Counted from the first letter of the stretch, positions 1 through 8,900 are shown. The stretch is DNA of 29,035 nucleotides from an uncultured Prevotella sp. (GCA_900542795.1 UQPD01000009.1:1-29035); one strand, 5' to 3'. Program-made: numbers and translations. The notes: generated by a model from the letters alone, not told the origin.

Positions 1-2
1 CT

Positions 3-110
3 TCAAAAATAAAGGCAAATCTTGAACTTCATAAAAGTTTAGACGACTTCATAGTAGAGCAAACAGAAGGCTCACACAAATTGTGGTGCGAAATTAGTTT
101 ATTTTTTTGA
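3..110 (+). CDS. C-terminal end of an unidentified gene entering from the left
   Basis: An open frame runs from the left edge to a TGA at 108-110 and encodes about 35 residues ending in WCEISLFF. It has a mixed, protein-like composition and is followed by a 100-bp spacer before the next promoter, so it is probably the tail of a plus-strand gene. The visible part shows no motif that identifies a family. It could also be a chance open stretch, since 35 codons is short. Confidence 0.35.
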   Translation, partial: SKIKANLELHKSLDDFIVEQTEGSHKLWCEISLFF

Positions 111-214
111 AACATCAATGCTCATGTCACAAATAATGTGCTAATATTCAACAAATATAACACACACCTTTTATCTTATAGCCAAAGTATCACAACAATG
201 TAAAGAATTATTCG

Positions 215-222
215 TACTTTTG
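215..222 (+). promoter_or_regulatory. Promoter -7 box for the ABC exporter operon
   Basis: TACTTTTG fits the Bacteroidetes -7 consensus TAnnTTTG and lies about 75 bp before the ATG at 296. No convincing -33 TTG lies 19-21 bp upstream. The 18 bases at 206-223 are identical to those at 27070-27087, in front of the FadL-like gene, which supports a shared promoter module. It would drive the five-gene run 296-7505. Confidence 0.5.
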
Positions 223-295
223 CTGCAATTTCCATTAGTATTCACAAAAGGATGGGCACTCAATAGTAGCTCTACCCCTAATACATCACAACGGC

Positions 296-2131
296 ATGAA
301 AGAATTTTTCCGCGTAATGCGGCAATTCGTTACACCCTATAAAGGCTATCTCATAGGTTCGCTTGTGTTTAACCTATTGTCAGCCATTTTAAATGTGTTC
401 TCGTTTATTTCTATCATCCCTATGCTGCAAATGCTTTTTGGCATTGATAAGCATAAGTACGATTTTATTCCTTGGGACACAGTAGGCATGACCATTAAGG
501 ACATTGCGGTGAACAACATGTATTGGTATACCACCCAACTGATGGAACGCTTTGGCGCTGCTACCGCACTGTTATTTATTGGTTTGTTCTTAGTGAGTGC
601 AACCTTGTTAAAAACGGGTTGTTACTTTGCTTCGGTGGGTATTATGGTGCCGTTGCGTACGGGTATTGTACGCGACATTCGCAGCCACATCTATCACAAA
701 ATAGTTTCGCTCCCTTTGTCATTCTTTAGCGATGAGCGCAAGGGCGACATAATTGCACGTATGAGTGGAGATGTGGGCGAGATTGAGAACTCCATTACGG
801 GTTCGCTCGATATGTTAATTAAAAATCCTATTCTGCTTATTTGTTATTTTGGAGTGCTCATTTACACCTCATGGCAACTCACGTTGTTTACCATCGTGGT
901 ATTGCCCCTTATGGGTTGGATGATGGGACGCATAGGTCGTAAACTTAAGCATCAAAGTTTGGATGCACAGAACAAATGGAGCGAAACAATGGCACAGCTT
1001 GAAGAAACACTTGGCGGTATGCGCATTATTAAGGCGTTTACGGCTGAGCATAAGATGGTAGATCGTTTCGACCGTGCCACAAACGAGTTCCGTCGTGCAT
1101 CCAACCGAGTAGCGATACGTCAGGCTTCGGCGCATCCCGTAAGTGAATTTTTAGGCACTACGCTCATTGTGTTAGTTTTGTGGTATGGCGGCACCCTTAT
1201 TTTTTCAGACCATTCACCCATCGATGCCCCCACGTTTATATTCTACATGGTGATTCTTTACAGCATCATTCAACCGCTGAAGGATTTTTCAAAGGCTTCG
1301 TATGCCATTCCTAAGGGTATGGCGTCAATTGAGCGTGTTAATAAAATATTGAAGGCAAAGAATCCCATTGCCGAGCCCCAAAATCCTGTGCATATTGGTG
1401 GATTAAACGATAAAATAGAATTTAAGAACGTGTCGTTTAGTTACAATGGTTCTACCCCCGTGTTGCATGGTGTAGACCTTACAGTGCGTCGCGGTGAAAC
1501 AATTGCTTTGGTGGGACAGAGTGGTTCGGGAAAATCTACATTAGTAGACCTTCTTCCGCGTTATCACGATGTGACAGGAGGCGAAATCACAATTGATGGC
1601 ATCAATGTAAAGGACGTGTCAATAGCCGATTTGCGTTCGCTTATAGGAAACGTAAATCAAGAGGCCATTCTCTTTAACGACTCATTCTATAATAACATAA
1701 CCTTTGGTGTAGAAAATGCCACCATGGAGCAAGTTATTGAGGCAGCCAAGATAGCCAATGCCCACGAATTTATTATGGAGAGTGAGCATGGCTATGAAAC
1801 CAGTGTGGGCGACCGTGGATGTAGACTATCGGGCGGTCAACGTCAACGCATCTCTATTGCACGTGCCATACTTAAAAACCCCGCCATCCTTATTTTGGAC
1901 GAAGCAACTTCAGCACTCGACACCGAGAGCGAACGTTTGGTGCAAGAGGCTCTTGAACGATTGATGAAGACACGTACAACCATAGCCATTGCGCATCGCT
2001 TGTCAACAATCCGCAATGCCGATGAAATTTGTGTGCTTCACGATGGTCGCATTGTAGAACGTGGCTCGCACGATGAACTGATAAAGTTAGGCGGATATTA
2101 CAAACGCTTGCACGATATGCAGCAACTATAG
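296..2131 (+). CDS. ABC exporter, fused permease and ATPase (MsbA/lipid-exporter type)
   Basis: This is a half-transporter of 611 residues, the usual length for type IV (B-family) ABC exporters that flip lipids, LPS precursors or drugs across the inner membrane as homodimers. Residues 1-340 form the transmembrane domain, with hydrophobic helices near 18-50, 88-118, 175-212 and 285-330. Residues 372-611 are the ATPase. Visible motifs are Walker A GQSGSGKS at 407-414, signature LSGGQ at 511-515, Walker B ILILDE at 531-536 and the switch His in IAHRLST near 567. It is the first gene of a plus-strand run, and only 11 bp separate it from an LTA-synthase-like gene. Epimerase and PAP2 genes follow, so a lipid or lipid-linked substrate is inferred. 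The sequence alone does not fix the substrate, so the msbA symbol is not assigned. Confidence 0.93.
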   Translation: MKEFFRVMRQFVTPYKGYLIGSLVFNLLSAILNVFSFISIIPMLQMLFGIDKHKYDFIPWDTVGMTIKDIAVNNMYWYTTQLMERFGAATALLFIGLFLVSATLLKTGCYFASVGIMVPLRTGIVRDIRSHIYHKIVSLPLSFFSDERKGDIIARMSGDVGEIENSITGSLDMLIKNPILLICYFGVLIYTSWQLTLFTIVVLPLMGWMMGRIGRKLKHQSLDAQNKWSETMAQLEETLGGMRIIKAFTAEHKMVDRFDRATNEFRRASNRVAIRQASAHPVSEFLGTTLIVLVLWYGGTLIFSDHSPIDAPTFIFYMVILYSIIQPLKDFSKASYAIPKGMASIERVNKILKAKNPIAEPQNPVHIGGLNDKIEFKNVSFSYNGSTPVLHGVDLTVRRGETIALVGQSGSGKSTLVDLLPRYHDVTGGEITIDGINVKDVSIADLRSLIGNVNQEAILFNDSFYNNITFGVENATMEQVIEAAKIANAHEFIMESEHGYETSVGDRGCRLSGGQRQRISIARAILKNPAILILDEATSALDTESERLVQEALERLMKTRTTIAIAHRLSTIRNADEICVLHDGRIVERGSHDELIKLGGYYKRLHDMQQL

Positions 2132-2142
2132 AATTAGGATTT

Positions 2143-4032
2143 ATGCAACAATCTAAATATTGGCACTCAGCATTGCGCTTTACATTGCTCTATGTGCTCT
2201 TAGTAGTCTTGATGAGCCTTGCAAAGCCTCTGTTTATGTTTGCGCAACCCGCTGACGTGGCAGGAACATTCACCTCACACGATGTGTGGCAAGTGATGGT
2301 GCATGGTTTGCCACACGACCTTGCCACAGCAGGCTATCTCATTGCCCCCATCTGGTTACTGACAGGCATAGCCGTGTGGATTAGAATAAAGGCATGGCGC
2401 ATTGCCTATCGTGTGTATACGATTGTTGTAGCTATGGCATTGGCTATGATTTATGTGGGCGATGCTTGTCTTTATAGCTTTTGGCATACCAAACTTGATG
2501 CCACGGTGTGGACTTATTTGGCACAACCGCAAGGCATTACGCAAAGCGTAAGCATGGGTTATGCACTCTGTGCCGTTTTAGCAACATTAGCATCAGCCAT
2601 ACTCCTATATTATATACTCACATGGGCTTATATTCCACGAAAAACAAGAAAAGCGCGTAGCTTATGGCGCAACAAGCGTTCTGCACTTCGCACAAAAATA
2701 GAGTGGTCGGGAGCCTGGATAGTGGCAGGCGCGCTCCTATTTATAGGCATACGCGGAGGAGTGGGCAAGAGCACAGCCAATGTGGGTATGGTGTATTATA
2801 GCACGAATGCTTTTCTGAACCATGCAGCCGTAAATCCAGCCTTTAGCCTATTCTCGTCAAGCCTAAAGAGCCACGATTATGGCAAAGATGCCCATTTCTT
2901 TGAAGATGCTGAGCGACGTCGCATCATGAGCATGCTTGGTTATAACACCGAAAGTCGCAACACACAACGTCTGCTCAATACCCCCCGTCCCAATGTGCTG
3001 CTTGTGCTCATGGAGGGTTGTGGAGGCACATTCGTGAATGCTGTTGACAGCCTAAGCGATGCAAATATCACCCCCAACCTCAACCGTTTGGCAACAGAGG
3101 GCGTGGTGTTTACACGCATGTATGCCAACTCCTTCCGAACAGACCGTGGAACCGTGTGCACACTCAGTGGTTTCCCTTCCTTTCCTAACCTAAGTGTGAT
3201 GAAACTCCCTGGCATTTGCGAAAAACTGCCCAGCATAGCGCGTAGCCTTAAACGCGAGGGCTACAGCACCCAGTTTCTGTATGGTGGCGACATCAACTTT
3301 ACAAACATGCGTGGTTACCTGCAAAGCACAGGCTATGAGCGCATTGACGGCGAAGAAGCTTTTCCGTTGGATGTGCGACACACACATAATTGGGGTGTAA
3401 CCGACCGCATAGCCTTCGACACTCTTTACCAACGCATTTTGCACATGCCCACAAGCAAACCTTGGCACATAGGTTTTCTTACCCTTGCCAGTCACGAACC
3501 CTGGGGCGTGCCTTACAATCGCATTCCCAACGACCCAGTGGCAAATGCAATGGCATATTTAGACCATTGCATTGGGCATTTCATAGAGCGTTTGCGCAAA
3601 ACTCCGCAATGGCAAAACACACTGATTGTTTTTCTTCCTGACCACGGCATAGCTTATCGAGACTGTACAAACGATGAGGACGAGCGCAAAAGTCACATCC
3701 CACTTATTCTCACAGGTGGTGCCGTCACCCAACACCAACGCATTGACGTTATTTGCAATCAGAGTGACCTTGCCGCTACGCTTTTAGGGCAATTAGACGT
3801 GTCGCACAAAGAGTTTCGCTTGAGTCGCGATGTGTTAAGCACCACTTATACGCACCCCTCAGCCACCCATACATGGCAAGAGGGAACTTACTATCTTGAT
3901 GCTTCAGGTTTCTCGGCAGTCAATTTGCTAACCAAGCCTGTAAGCACGCTGCGCGAAGCACCACAAACTTCGCTTCAACGCCAAAATGCAGCCAAAGCCT
4001 TGCTGCAAACCGCCTATGAGCATCTAAAGTAA
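2143..4032 (+). CDS. LTA-synthase/sulfatase-family membrane phosphotransferase
   Basis: A 629-residue protein of the alkaline-phosphatase superfamily, in the LtaS/OpgB-like group. About five N-terminal transmembrane helices (near 10-35, 58-82, 88-112, 138-162 and 190-205) anchor a periplasmic catalytic domain at 283-600. Candidate metal and active-site residues are Glu291 in VLMEG, a threonine in RTDRGT (333 or 337), His451 in ASHEPW, and Asp500-His501 in FLPDHG. Family members transfer phosphoglycerol or phosphoethanolamine from a phospholipid to a glycolipid or glycan. Gram-negative Bacteroidales do not make lipoteichoic acid, so the product here is probably a modified lipid or surface glycan; that is inference. 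The gene starts 11 bp after the ABC exporter and 18 bp precede the epimerase, so co-transcription is likely. Confidence 0.88.
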   Translation: MQQSKYWHSALRFTLLYVLLVVLMSLAKPLFMFAQPADVAGTFTSHDVWQVMVHGLPHDLATAGYLIAPIWLLTGIAVWIRIKAWRIAYRVYTIVVAMALAMIYVGDACLYSFWHTKLDATVWTYLAQPQGITQSVSMGYALCAVLATLASAILLYYILTWAYIPRKTRKARSLWRNKRSALRTKIEWSGAWIVAGALLFIGIRGGVGKSTANVGMVYYSTNAFLNHAAVNPAFSLFSSSLKSHDYGKDAHFFEDAERRRIMSMLGYNTESRNTQRLLNTPRPNVLLVLMEGCGGTFVNAVDSLSDANITPNLNRLATEGVVFTRMYANSFRTDRGTVCTLSGFPSFPNLSVMKLPGICEKLPSIARSLKREGYSTQFLYGGDINFTNMRGYLQSTGYERIDGEEAFPLDVRHTHNWGVTDRIAFDTLYQRILHMPTSKPWHIGFLTLASHEPWGVPYNRIPNDPVANAMAYLDHCIGHFIERLRKTPQWQNTLIVFLPDHGIAYRDCTNDEDERKSHIPLILTGGAVTQHQRIDVICNQSDLAATLLGQLDVSHKEFRLSRDVLSTTYTHPSATHTWQEGTYYLDASGFSAVNLLTKPVSTLREAPQTSLQRQNAAKALLQTAYEHLK

Positions 4033-4050
4033 AAATCTGTATTCAAACTT

Positions 4051-5043
4051 ATGACTCATAAAATACTCATTACCGGAGCCTCAGGTTTCATTGGCAGTTT
4101 CTTGGTTGAACGTGCCTTAGCCCTTGGTATGGAAACTTGGGCAGCCGTGCGTCCCACCAGCAGTCGCCAATATCTGAAGGACGAACGCATACATTTCATC
4201 ACACTCAACCTGGGCAACGAAAAAGAGCTTTATACACAATTAAAACAGCATCTTGAAGCAGAAGGGCGTCCCTTCGATTATGTAATACATGCTGCAGGAG
4301 CCACCAAATGTCGCCATGCAGCAGATTTTTTTAGCATCAATGCCGAAGGCACCGAACGTCTTGCCCTTAGCCTCCGGCTCACAGGTGCACTCAAAGCTGA
4401 AGGCAGATTTGTATTTATCAGTTCGCTAAGTGTGATGGGTCCTGCTCACGAACATAACAACATGCCCATCACCGAACATGACCTACCCGTTCCAAACACA
4501 GCTTATGGCGCTTCAAAACTGCAAGCCGAAGCCTTGTTGGCAGATGTGAAAGGACTGAATTATGTGGTGTTGCGCCCAACCGGAGTTTATGGTCCACGCG
4601 AGCGCGACTATGCCCTAATGGCACAGAGCATTCGCCGCCACATCGACTTTGCCGTAGGCTTCCGTCCACAAACACTCACCTTTATTTATGTGGCAGACTT
4701 AGTTGAAGCCGCCTTCCTTGCCCTTACACATGGCGAGAGTGGGCGAAAATATTTTCTTACGGATGGAGCAGAATATTCGAGTCGAGCCTTTAGCGACCTT
4801 ATTCAGCAACGATTGGGTGTGCGCCATGTGCTTCACATCACCGCCCCCTTATGGGTGTTACGTGCCATAAGTTGGGTGGCAGAACATGCAGCTCGCTTGT
4901 TAGGCACAACCTCCACACTCAATTCCGACAAATATCGCATCATGCGCCAACGCAATTGGCGTTGCGACATAACACCCGCTTGCAAAGAATTGGGCTACCA
5001 ACCCCAATGGCCCCTTCAGCGTGGGGTAGAAGCTACCTTTTAA
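4051..5043 (+). CDS. NAD(P)-dependent epimerase/dehydratase (extended SDR family)
   Basis: A 330-residue extended short-chain dehydrogenase/reductase. The N-terminal Rossmann glycine motif GASGFIG is at residues 9-15. The catalytic pair is Tyr152 and Lys156 in YGASK, and serines at about 124-125 in FISSLS supply the third active-site residue. LRPTGVYGPRE is the usual substrate-domain sequence. Related Bacteroidales proteins are annotated only as NAD-dependent epimerases. Substrates could be a nucleotide sugar or a lipid-linked intermediate. It lies between the LTA-synthase-like and PAP2 genes, so a role in making a sugar or lipid head group for the same product is plausible but unproven. Confidence 0.9.
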   Translation: MTHKILITGASGFIGSFLVERALALGMETWAAVRPTSSRQYLKDERIHFITLNLGNEKELYTQLKQHLEAEGRPFDYVIHAAGATKCRHAADFFSINAEGTERLALSLRLTGALKAEGRFVFISSLSVMGPAHEHNNMPITEHDLPVPNTAYGASKLQAEALLADVKGLNYVVLRPTGVYGPRERDYALMAQSIRRHIDFAVGFRPQTLTFIYVADLVEAAFLALTHGESGRKYFLTDGAEYSSRAFSDLIQQRLGVRHVLHITAPLWVLRAISWVAEHAARLLGTTSTLNSDKYRIMRQRNWRCDITPACKELGYQPQWPLQRGVEATF

Positions 5044-5046
5044 AAA

Positions 5047-5085
5047 AGTAGGCATTCCCTACCACCTACTTAGGGGAATATTTCC
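5047..5085 (+). promoter_or_regulatory. Possible intercistronic hairpin between epimerase and PAP2 genes
   Basis: The 56-bp spacer can fold in two exclusive ways. AGTAGG can pair with CCTACT, or ATTCCC can pair with GGGAAT. Neither is followed by a T-run, so this is not a clear terminator. It may tune translation or RNA stability within the operon. Evidence is limited to base pairing. Confidence 0.2.
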
Positions 5086-5099
5086 AAACACACCTCCTC

Positions 5100-6062
5100 A
5101 TGACAAAAACTACACCCACCCACTTCCGCCTTTTAGCAGTAGAGTGGATAACACTTATCTACACCCTATTCACCACCTTGCTCATCCTGTTGTTTTGGAT
5201 GCGCATCAAGAATCCCATAGCCCTCATCGAGGGACGCGCCATGGTGCTTGGAGGCATGGCAGTGATGGCATATCTGCACCACCTTCGTCCCAACAAATAC
5301 CTCCTATTCTTGCGCTACCTATTTCCCCTGTCGCTATTAGGTTATTGGTATCCCGACACCTACGAGTTCTGTCAGCTATTTCCCAATCTCGACTACGTAT
5401 TTGCTGCGGCAGACTATTCCCTCTTTGGCTGTCAACCCAGCATAACCTTTGCGCAATGGCTTCCGCAAAAGTTATGGAGCGAGCTTTTCCACATGGGCTA
5501 TTTCTCTTATTATCCCCTTATCGCCCTAACCATTCTCGCCCCTCTATTCACCAACCGCAATCAGTTTAGCCGCACCACCTTTGTGGTGTTAGCAAGTTTT
5601 TTCCTTTATTACCTCATCTACCTCTTCCTGCCTGTAGCTGGTCCGCAATACTACTTCCACGCAGTCGGCTTCGAAGTCATTCAAAGCGGACACTTCCCCC
5701 ATCTTGCCGACTATTTTCGTTACCACACCGAACTTGCCCCTTCACCTGGTCCCGAAGGCTTTTTCCGCGAGTTAGTAGAGCGTACACAGCAAAGTGGCGA
5801 ACGTCCCACAGCAGCCTTCCCCTCAAGTCATGTAGGCATGAGCACCGTGCTCCTAATGCTGTTATGGCGCATCAAGCGATGCTTGTTTTGGGGAGCATTC
5901 CCTTTCTACTTCTTTCTATGCTGCGCCACGGTCTACATCCAAGCACACTATTTGGTAGACGTCTTTGGTGGACTCGTCACCGCAGTTCTGTTCTATGCCC
6001 TTACCAATGGGGCATACAGTCGTTGGCGCACAGCAAAGAATGAGGCAATCGTTCTGAAATAG
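5100..6062 (+). CDS. PAP2/AUR1-like integral membrane phosphatase or lipid head-group transferase
   Basis: A 320-residue polytopic membrane protein with about six to seven hydrophobic helices (for example 15-36, 66-82, 138-150, 160-180, 247-278 and 287-303). Motifs of the PAP2 superfamily are present: GPQYY at 181-185, PSSH at 241-244 with catalytic His244, and HYLVD with His283 and Asp287. The long N-terminal part and the GPQYY motif recall the AUR1/inositol-phosphorylceramide-synthase branch rather than short undecaprenyl-diphosphate phosphatases. Bacteroidetes make sphingolipids, and a PAP2-type enzyme makes their inositol phosphorylceramide, so a sphingolipid role is a fair hypothesis. 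No inositol-phosphate synthase gene is visible nearby to support it. Confidence 0.85.
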   Translation: MTKTTPTHFRLLAVEWITLIYTLFTTLLILLFWMRIKNPIALIEGRAMVLGGMAVMAYLHHLRPNKYLLFLRYLFPLSLLGYWYPDTYEFCQLFPNLDYVFAAADYSLFGCQPSITFAQWLPQKLWSELFHMGYFSYYPLIALTILAPLFTNRNQFSRTTFVVLASFFLYYLIYLFLPVAGPQYYFHAVGFEVIQSGHFPHLADYFRYHTELAPSPGPEGFFRELVERTQQSGERPTAAFPSSHVGMSTVLLMLLWRIKRCLFWGAFPFYFFLCCATVYIQAHYLVDVFGGLVTAVLFYALTNGAYSRWRTAKNEAIVLK

Positions 6063-6092
6063 TAAAGAAATATAAACCTAAAAATTATATAT

Positions 6093-7505
6093 ATGACACT
6101 CAAGCACCTTCTTGCCATTGCGCTTCTTGCTGCATCCGCCACAAGCGCCAATGCACAAACCACAGTGGGCAAAGGCGGCATTACGCCCGAAATGCTCACC
6201 CAAATGCGCCAAGCCCATCCTACAACACCTGCATACCGCGCACTGCGCAACGCCTTGGCAGGCACAAGCATTAACCAACTTGCCACCAATGCCAACAATG
6301 CAGACGCTACCGACACACACTTCAGCAATGAAGTTCCTTCGCGCGGCATTACCGACCAAAAAAGTTCAGGACGCTGCTGGCTTTTTACAGGTCTCAATGT
6401 GATGCGAGCAAAAATGATTAAGCAATATGGATTGGGCGACTTTCAGTTCTCGCAGAGCTACAACTTCTTCTACGACCAGCTCGAAAAGTCCAACCTCTTC
6501 CTTCAAGCCGTAATCGACAATGCCAAAAAGCCCATGAACGACCAACTCGTTGATTGGCTCTTTAAGAACCCTCTTTCAGATGGTGGTACCTTCTGTGGTG
6601 TTATCGACGTTGTGAGCAAATATGGCGTTGTACCTGCCGAAGTTATGCCCGAGTCGTTCACTGCTAATAATACCTCGCGCATGGCAAGTATTCTTAGCCT
6701 TAAGCTCCGCGAATATGGCCTAACCTTGCGCAAGATGGCTGCACATGGCAAAAAGTCTGCCGAACTGCAAAAAGTCAAAACCCAACAACTCAGCACCATC
6801 TACCACATCCTAACCATCTGCTTAGGCGAACCCGTGCAAAAGTTCACTTGGGCTCCGCGCGATGCCAGCGGCAAACTCTTAGGCGAAGTCAAGGAATACA
6901 CACCGCAGCAGTTCTACAAAGAGTTTGTAGGCACCGACCTTAAAAACTCTTTCGTTATGGTAATGAACGACCCCTCACGTCCTTACCACAAAACCTACAC
7001 CATCGACATGGATCGTCACTCATACGATGGGTTACAGTGGACCTACCTCAACCTCCCCATGGAGGAGATTAAGCCCCTTGCCATAGCCTCCATTAAAGAC
7101 TCAACCATGATGTACTTCTCGTGCGATGTAGGCAAGTATCTCGACTCAAAAACTGGCATCCTTTCACTCCGCAACTACGACTACGAGTCGCTCTTTGCTA
7201 CCACCTTCCCCATGACCAAGGCAGAGCGCATCAGCACCTATGCTTCAGCCTCGAGCCACGCCATGACCCTCATGGCAGTAGACCTCGATGCAAATGGCAC
7301 ACCGCGCAAATGGATGGTAGAGAACTCATGGGGCCCCACTTCGGGCTATAAGGGACATCTCATCATGACCGATGAGTGGTTCGACGAATACATGTTCCGC
7401 CTTGTTATCGATAAGAAGTATGTGCCTGCAGCTACCCTCGACCTCCTAAAGCAGCCTGCCACCAAACTCCCCGCATGGGATCCTCTTTTTGCAGGCGAAG
7501 AATAA
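6093..7505 (+). CDS. Exported C1-family cysteine peptidase (bleomycin hydrolase / PepC-like)
   Basis: A 470-residue papain-fold aminopeptidase. The first 22 residues form a signal peptide with a hydrophobic core and a probable cleavage site after ANA, so the enzyme works in the periplasm or beyond. This differs from the cytosolic PepC of lactic acid bacteria. Catalytic residues are visible: Gln89 (oxyanion), Cys95 in SSGRCW, His389 in SSHAMT and Asn411 in ENSWG. The length and the large insert between Cys and His match the bleomycin-hydrolase group. It lies 30 bp after the PAP2 gene and ends the operon at a strong hairpin. A role in peptide scavenging is likely; a link to the upstream lipid genes is not evident. 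Confidence 0.93.
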   Translation: MTLKHLLAIALLAASATSANAQTTVGKGGITPEMLTQMRQAHPTTPAYRALRNALAGTSINQLATNANNADATDTHFSNEVPSRGITDQKSSGRCWLFTGLNVMRAKMIKQYGLGDFQFSQSYNFFYDQLEKSNLFLQAVIDNAKKPMNDQLVDWLFKNPLSDGGTFCGVIDVVSKYGVVPAEVMPESFTANNTSRMASILSLKLREYGLTLRKMAAHGKKSAELQKVKTQQLSTIYHILTICLGEPVQKFTWAPRDASGKLLGEVKEYTPQQFYKEFVGTDLKNSFVMVMNDPSRPYHKTYTIDMDRHSYDGLQWTYLNLPMEEIKPLAIASIKDSTMMYFSCDVGKYLDSKTGILSLRNYDYESLFATTFPMTKAERISTYASASSHAMTLMAVDLDANGTPRKWMVENSWGPTSGYKGHLIMTDEWFDEYMFRLVIDKKYVPAATLDLLKQPATKLPAWDPLFAGEE

Positions 7506-7519
7506 TATATTCCGATTCT

Positions 7520-7573
7520 AAAACAATTAGGGCGGCTTTCAACGTTCGTGTTGAAAGCCGCCCTAATTGTTTT
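7520..7573. terminator. Bidirectional hairpin terminator between convergent genes
   Basis: A 23-bp perfect stem (7520-7542 with 7551-7573) is extended by a C-G and a G-T pair around a TTCG tetraloop. A-rich and T-rich ends flank it on both sides, so it can end transcription from the peptidase gene (plus) and from the MgtC-like gene (minus). The core arm reads GGCGGCTTTCAA. Confidence 0.9.
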
Positions 7574-7611
7574 ATCGTTTTTTCAAAATATCATTAGATA
7601 TCTATTCCTCC

Positions 7612-7685
7612 AAAAAAATCAGAAGAAACGCATTTCTAAAAAAAGAATTCTCTAAAAAAATCAGAAGAAACGCATTTCTAAAAAA
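7612..7685. repeat. Two direct copies of a 32-bp sequence, 42 bp apart
   Basis: The copies at 7612-7643 and 7654-7685 are identical. Each has a core ATCAGAAGAAACGCATTTCT with A-runs on both sides. They lie between the terminator and the stop codon of the MgtC-like gene. A local tandem duplication by slippage on A-runs explains them; no gene or fold is evident. Confidence 0.8.
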
Positions 7686-7696
7686 TCTCCAAAAAA

Positions 7697-8344
7697 TCAT
7701 TCAACGCTTGAGATGGTAACATCCTCATATCCGCTAACCATATCAATAAGCGCATCCTGTCCATCATGTCGTTTCACGCGCAGTTCCAAGTCCACACGAT
7801 ACACCTTATCCCCTTGTGCCGAAATTTGTTTCCGCAGTTTATACGAAGATATGCGAATCCCCACCCGTTTCAATTCATTCACCACCGTTTTAATATTGTC
7901 TTCAGAACTTGTAGAGAACGACAACTCCACCACCGTGCGTCCTATATGCGGAATAAACAAGATGAGCACCTCGAGTCCTACAATAATAAGTACCGTAGCA
8001 ATGGCAGCCGCAGCAAACATGCCACTACCGCAAGCCAGTCCTATAGCCGCAGTAACCCAGAGTCCCGCAGCCGTAGTAAGTCCGCGCACCACATTTCTTT
8101 GAAAAATAATGGTACCAGCCCCCAAGAAACCGATGCCCGAAACCACCTGCGCAGCTACACGCGAGGAATCTTTCAAGTCGAAGCCAAAGCCATATTGCGA
8201 CACAATGCAAAACAGCGCACTTCCTAAAGCCACCAAGAAGTGCGTGCGAAACCCCGCCTCCTTCGACCGATATTCGCGTTCTATGCCTATAACACCGCCC
8301 AATAACATCGCAATGAGCAAGCGCAACGTAATGTCAATAATCAT
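7697..8344 (-). CDS. MgtC/SapB-family inner-membrane protein
   Basis: A 215-residue membrane protein. Its N-terminal two thirds has four to five hydrophobic helices and the family motifs GGVIGIEREYRSKEAGFRTH near 16-35 and GIGFLGAGTI near 70-79. The C-terminal part, from about 140, is a soluble ACT-like domain. MgtC proteins of pathogens help in low magnesium and inside macrophages, partly by inhibiting the F-type ATPase. Homologues in commensals are widespread and their role is unclear. It is the last gene of the minus-strand run, has its own promoter-like box at 8404-8411, and ends at the shared terminator. Confidence 0.92.
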   Translation of the reverse strand: MIIDITLRLLIAMLLGGVIGIEREYRSKEAGFRTHFLVALGSALFCIVSQYGFGFDLKDSSRVAAQVVSGIGFLGAGTIIFQRNVVRGLTTAAGLWVTAAIGLACGSGMFAAAAIATVLIIVGLEVLILFIPHIGRTVVELSFSTSSEDNIKTVVNELKRVGIRISSYKLRKQISAQGDKVYRVDLELRVKRHDGQDALIDMVSGYEDVTISSVE

Positions 8345-8403
8345 TTGAAACTATTTTTTAGAAAAGGGGAGGGAGTTCCCTTTTCATTAACCACATGTTT
8401 TTA

Positions 8404-8411
8404 CAAAAGTA
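8404..8411 (-). promoter_or_regulatory. Promoter -7 box for the MgtC-like gene
   Basis: On the minus strand this reads TACTTTTG, fitting TAnnTTTG, about 60 bp before the ATG at 8344. It lies just past the recX stop codon. The leader between it and the ATG has a small hairpin, AAAAGGG with CCCTTTT. A -33 box is not obvious. Confidence 0.45.
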
Positions 8412-8420
8412 CAAATAATT

Positions 8421-8885
8421 TTACCATTTCTCTTCCTCTTCGTCCTGCATTCGCAAAGCATCGAAAACCAAGTGGGGTTCAAAGCCTCGGGTAATGGCAG
8501 CGCGTGCTATCTTTTGGTTGATGGCATAGGGTGTGCTGCCATGGGTGGTGCGTCGACGCGAAGTGATAAAATCGGAGAGAGTTTTGCGGTAGTCAGCATC
8601 GGTTATAAGTTGTAGTGCATCATCGATGTCGTTGCTACTAATGCCCTTTAGACGTAGGGCATTGGTGATTTTGATGCGTCCCCAACGATCGAAGCGAAAC
8701 TTGTCGGACACAAAGGCTCGGGCATAGCGAGATTCGTCAATGTAACGTTCGGCTTCAAGACGAGTAAGTAGCAGCTCAATTTCAGATGGGGTTGCTCCCT
8801 TGATTCGTAACTTTTGTGCGAGTTCGCTTCGGCAATATTCCTTTTGCGAGCATCGGTTGGTTGCCCATTGGTAGAAGTCGGTCAT
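8421..8885 (-). CDS. recX: RecX, regulator of RecA
   Basis: A 154-residue, highly charged helical protein that matches the usual length and the three tandem three-helix repeats of RecX. Recognisable parts are the N-terminal CSQKEYCRSELAQKL repeat, the central RYIDESRYARAFVSDKFR block near 50-67, and the C-terminal IARAAITRGF block. RecX binds RecA filaments and limits recombinase and coprotease activity. recA is not next to it here. The stop codon of the upstream GT2 gene lies 15 bp before its start, so it is probably transcribed with the glycosyltransferase genes. Confidence 0.93.
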   Translation of the reverse strand: MTDFYQWATNRCSQKEYCRSELAQKLRIKGATPSEIELLLTRLEAERYIDESRYARAFVSDKFRFDRWGRIKITNALRLKGISSNDIDDALQLITDADYRKTLSDFITSRRRTTHGSTPYAINQKIARAAITRGFEPHLVFDALRMQDEEEEKW

Positions 8886-8900
8886 GGGGAATATATTTTT

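Noticed and set aside
2143..4032. True lipoteichoic acid synthase
   Set aside because: The host appears Gram-negative (LPS genes, TonB receptor, porins), so only family membership is claimed.
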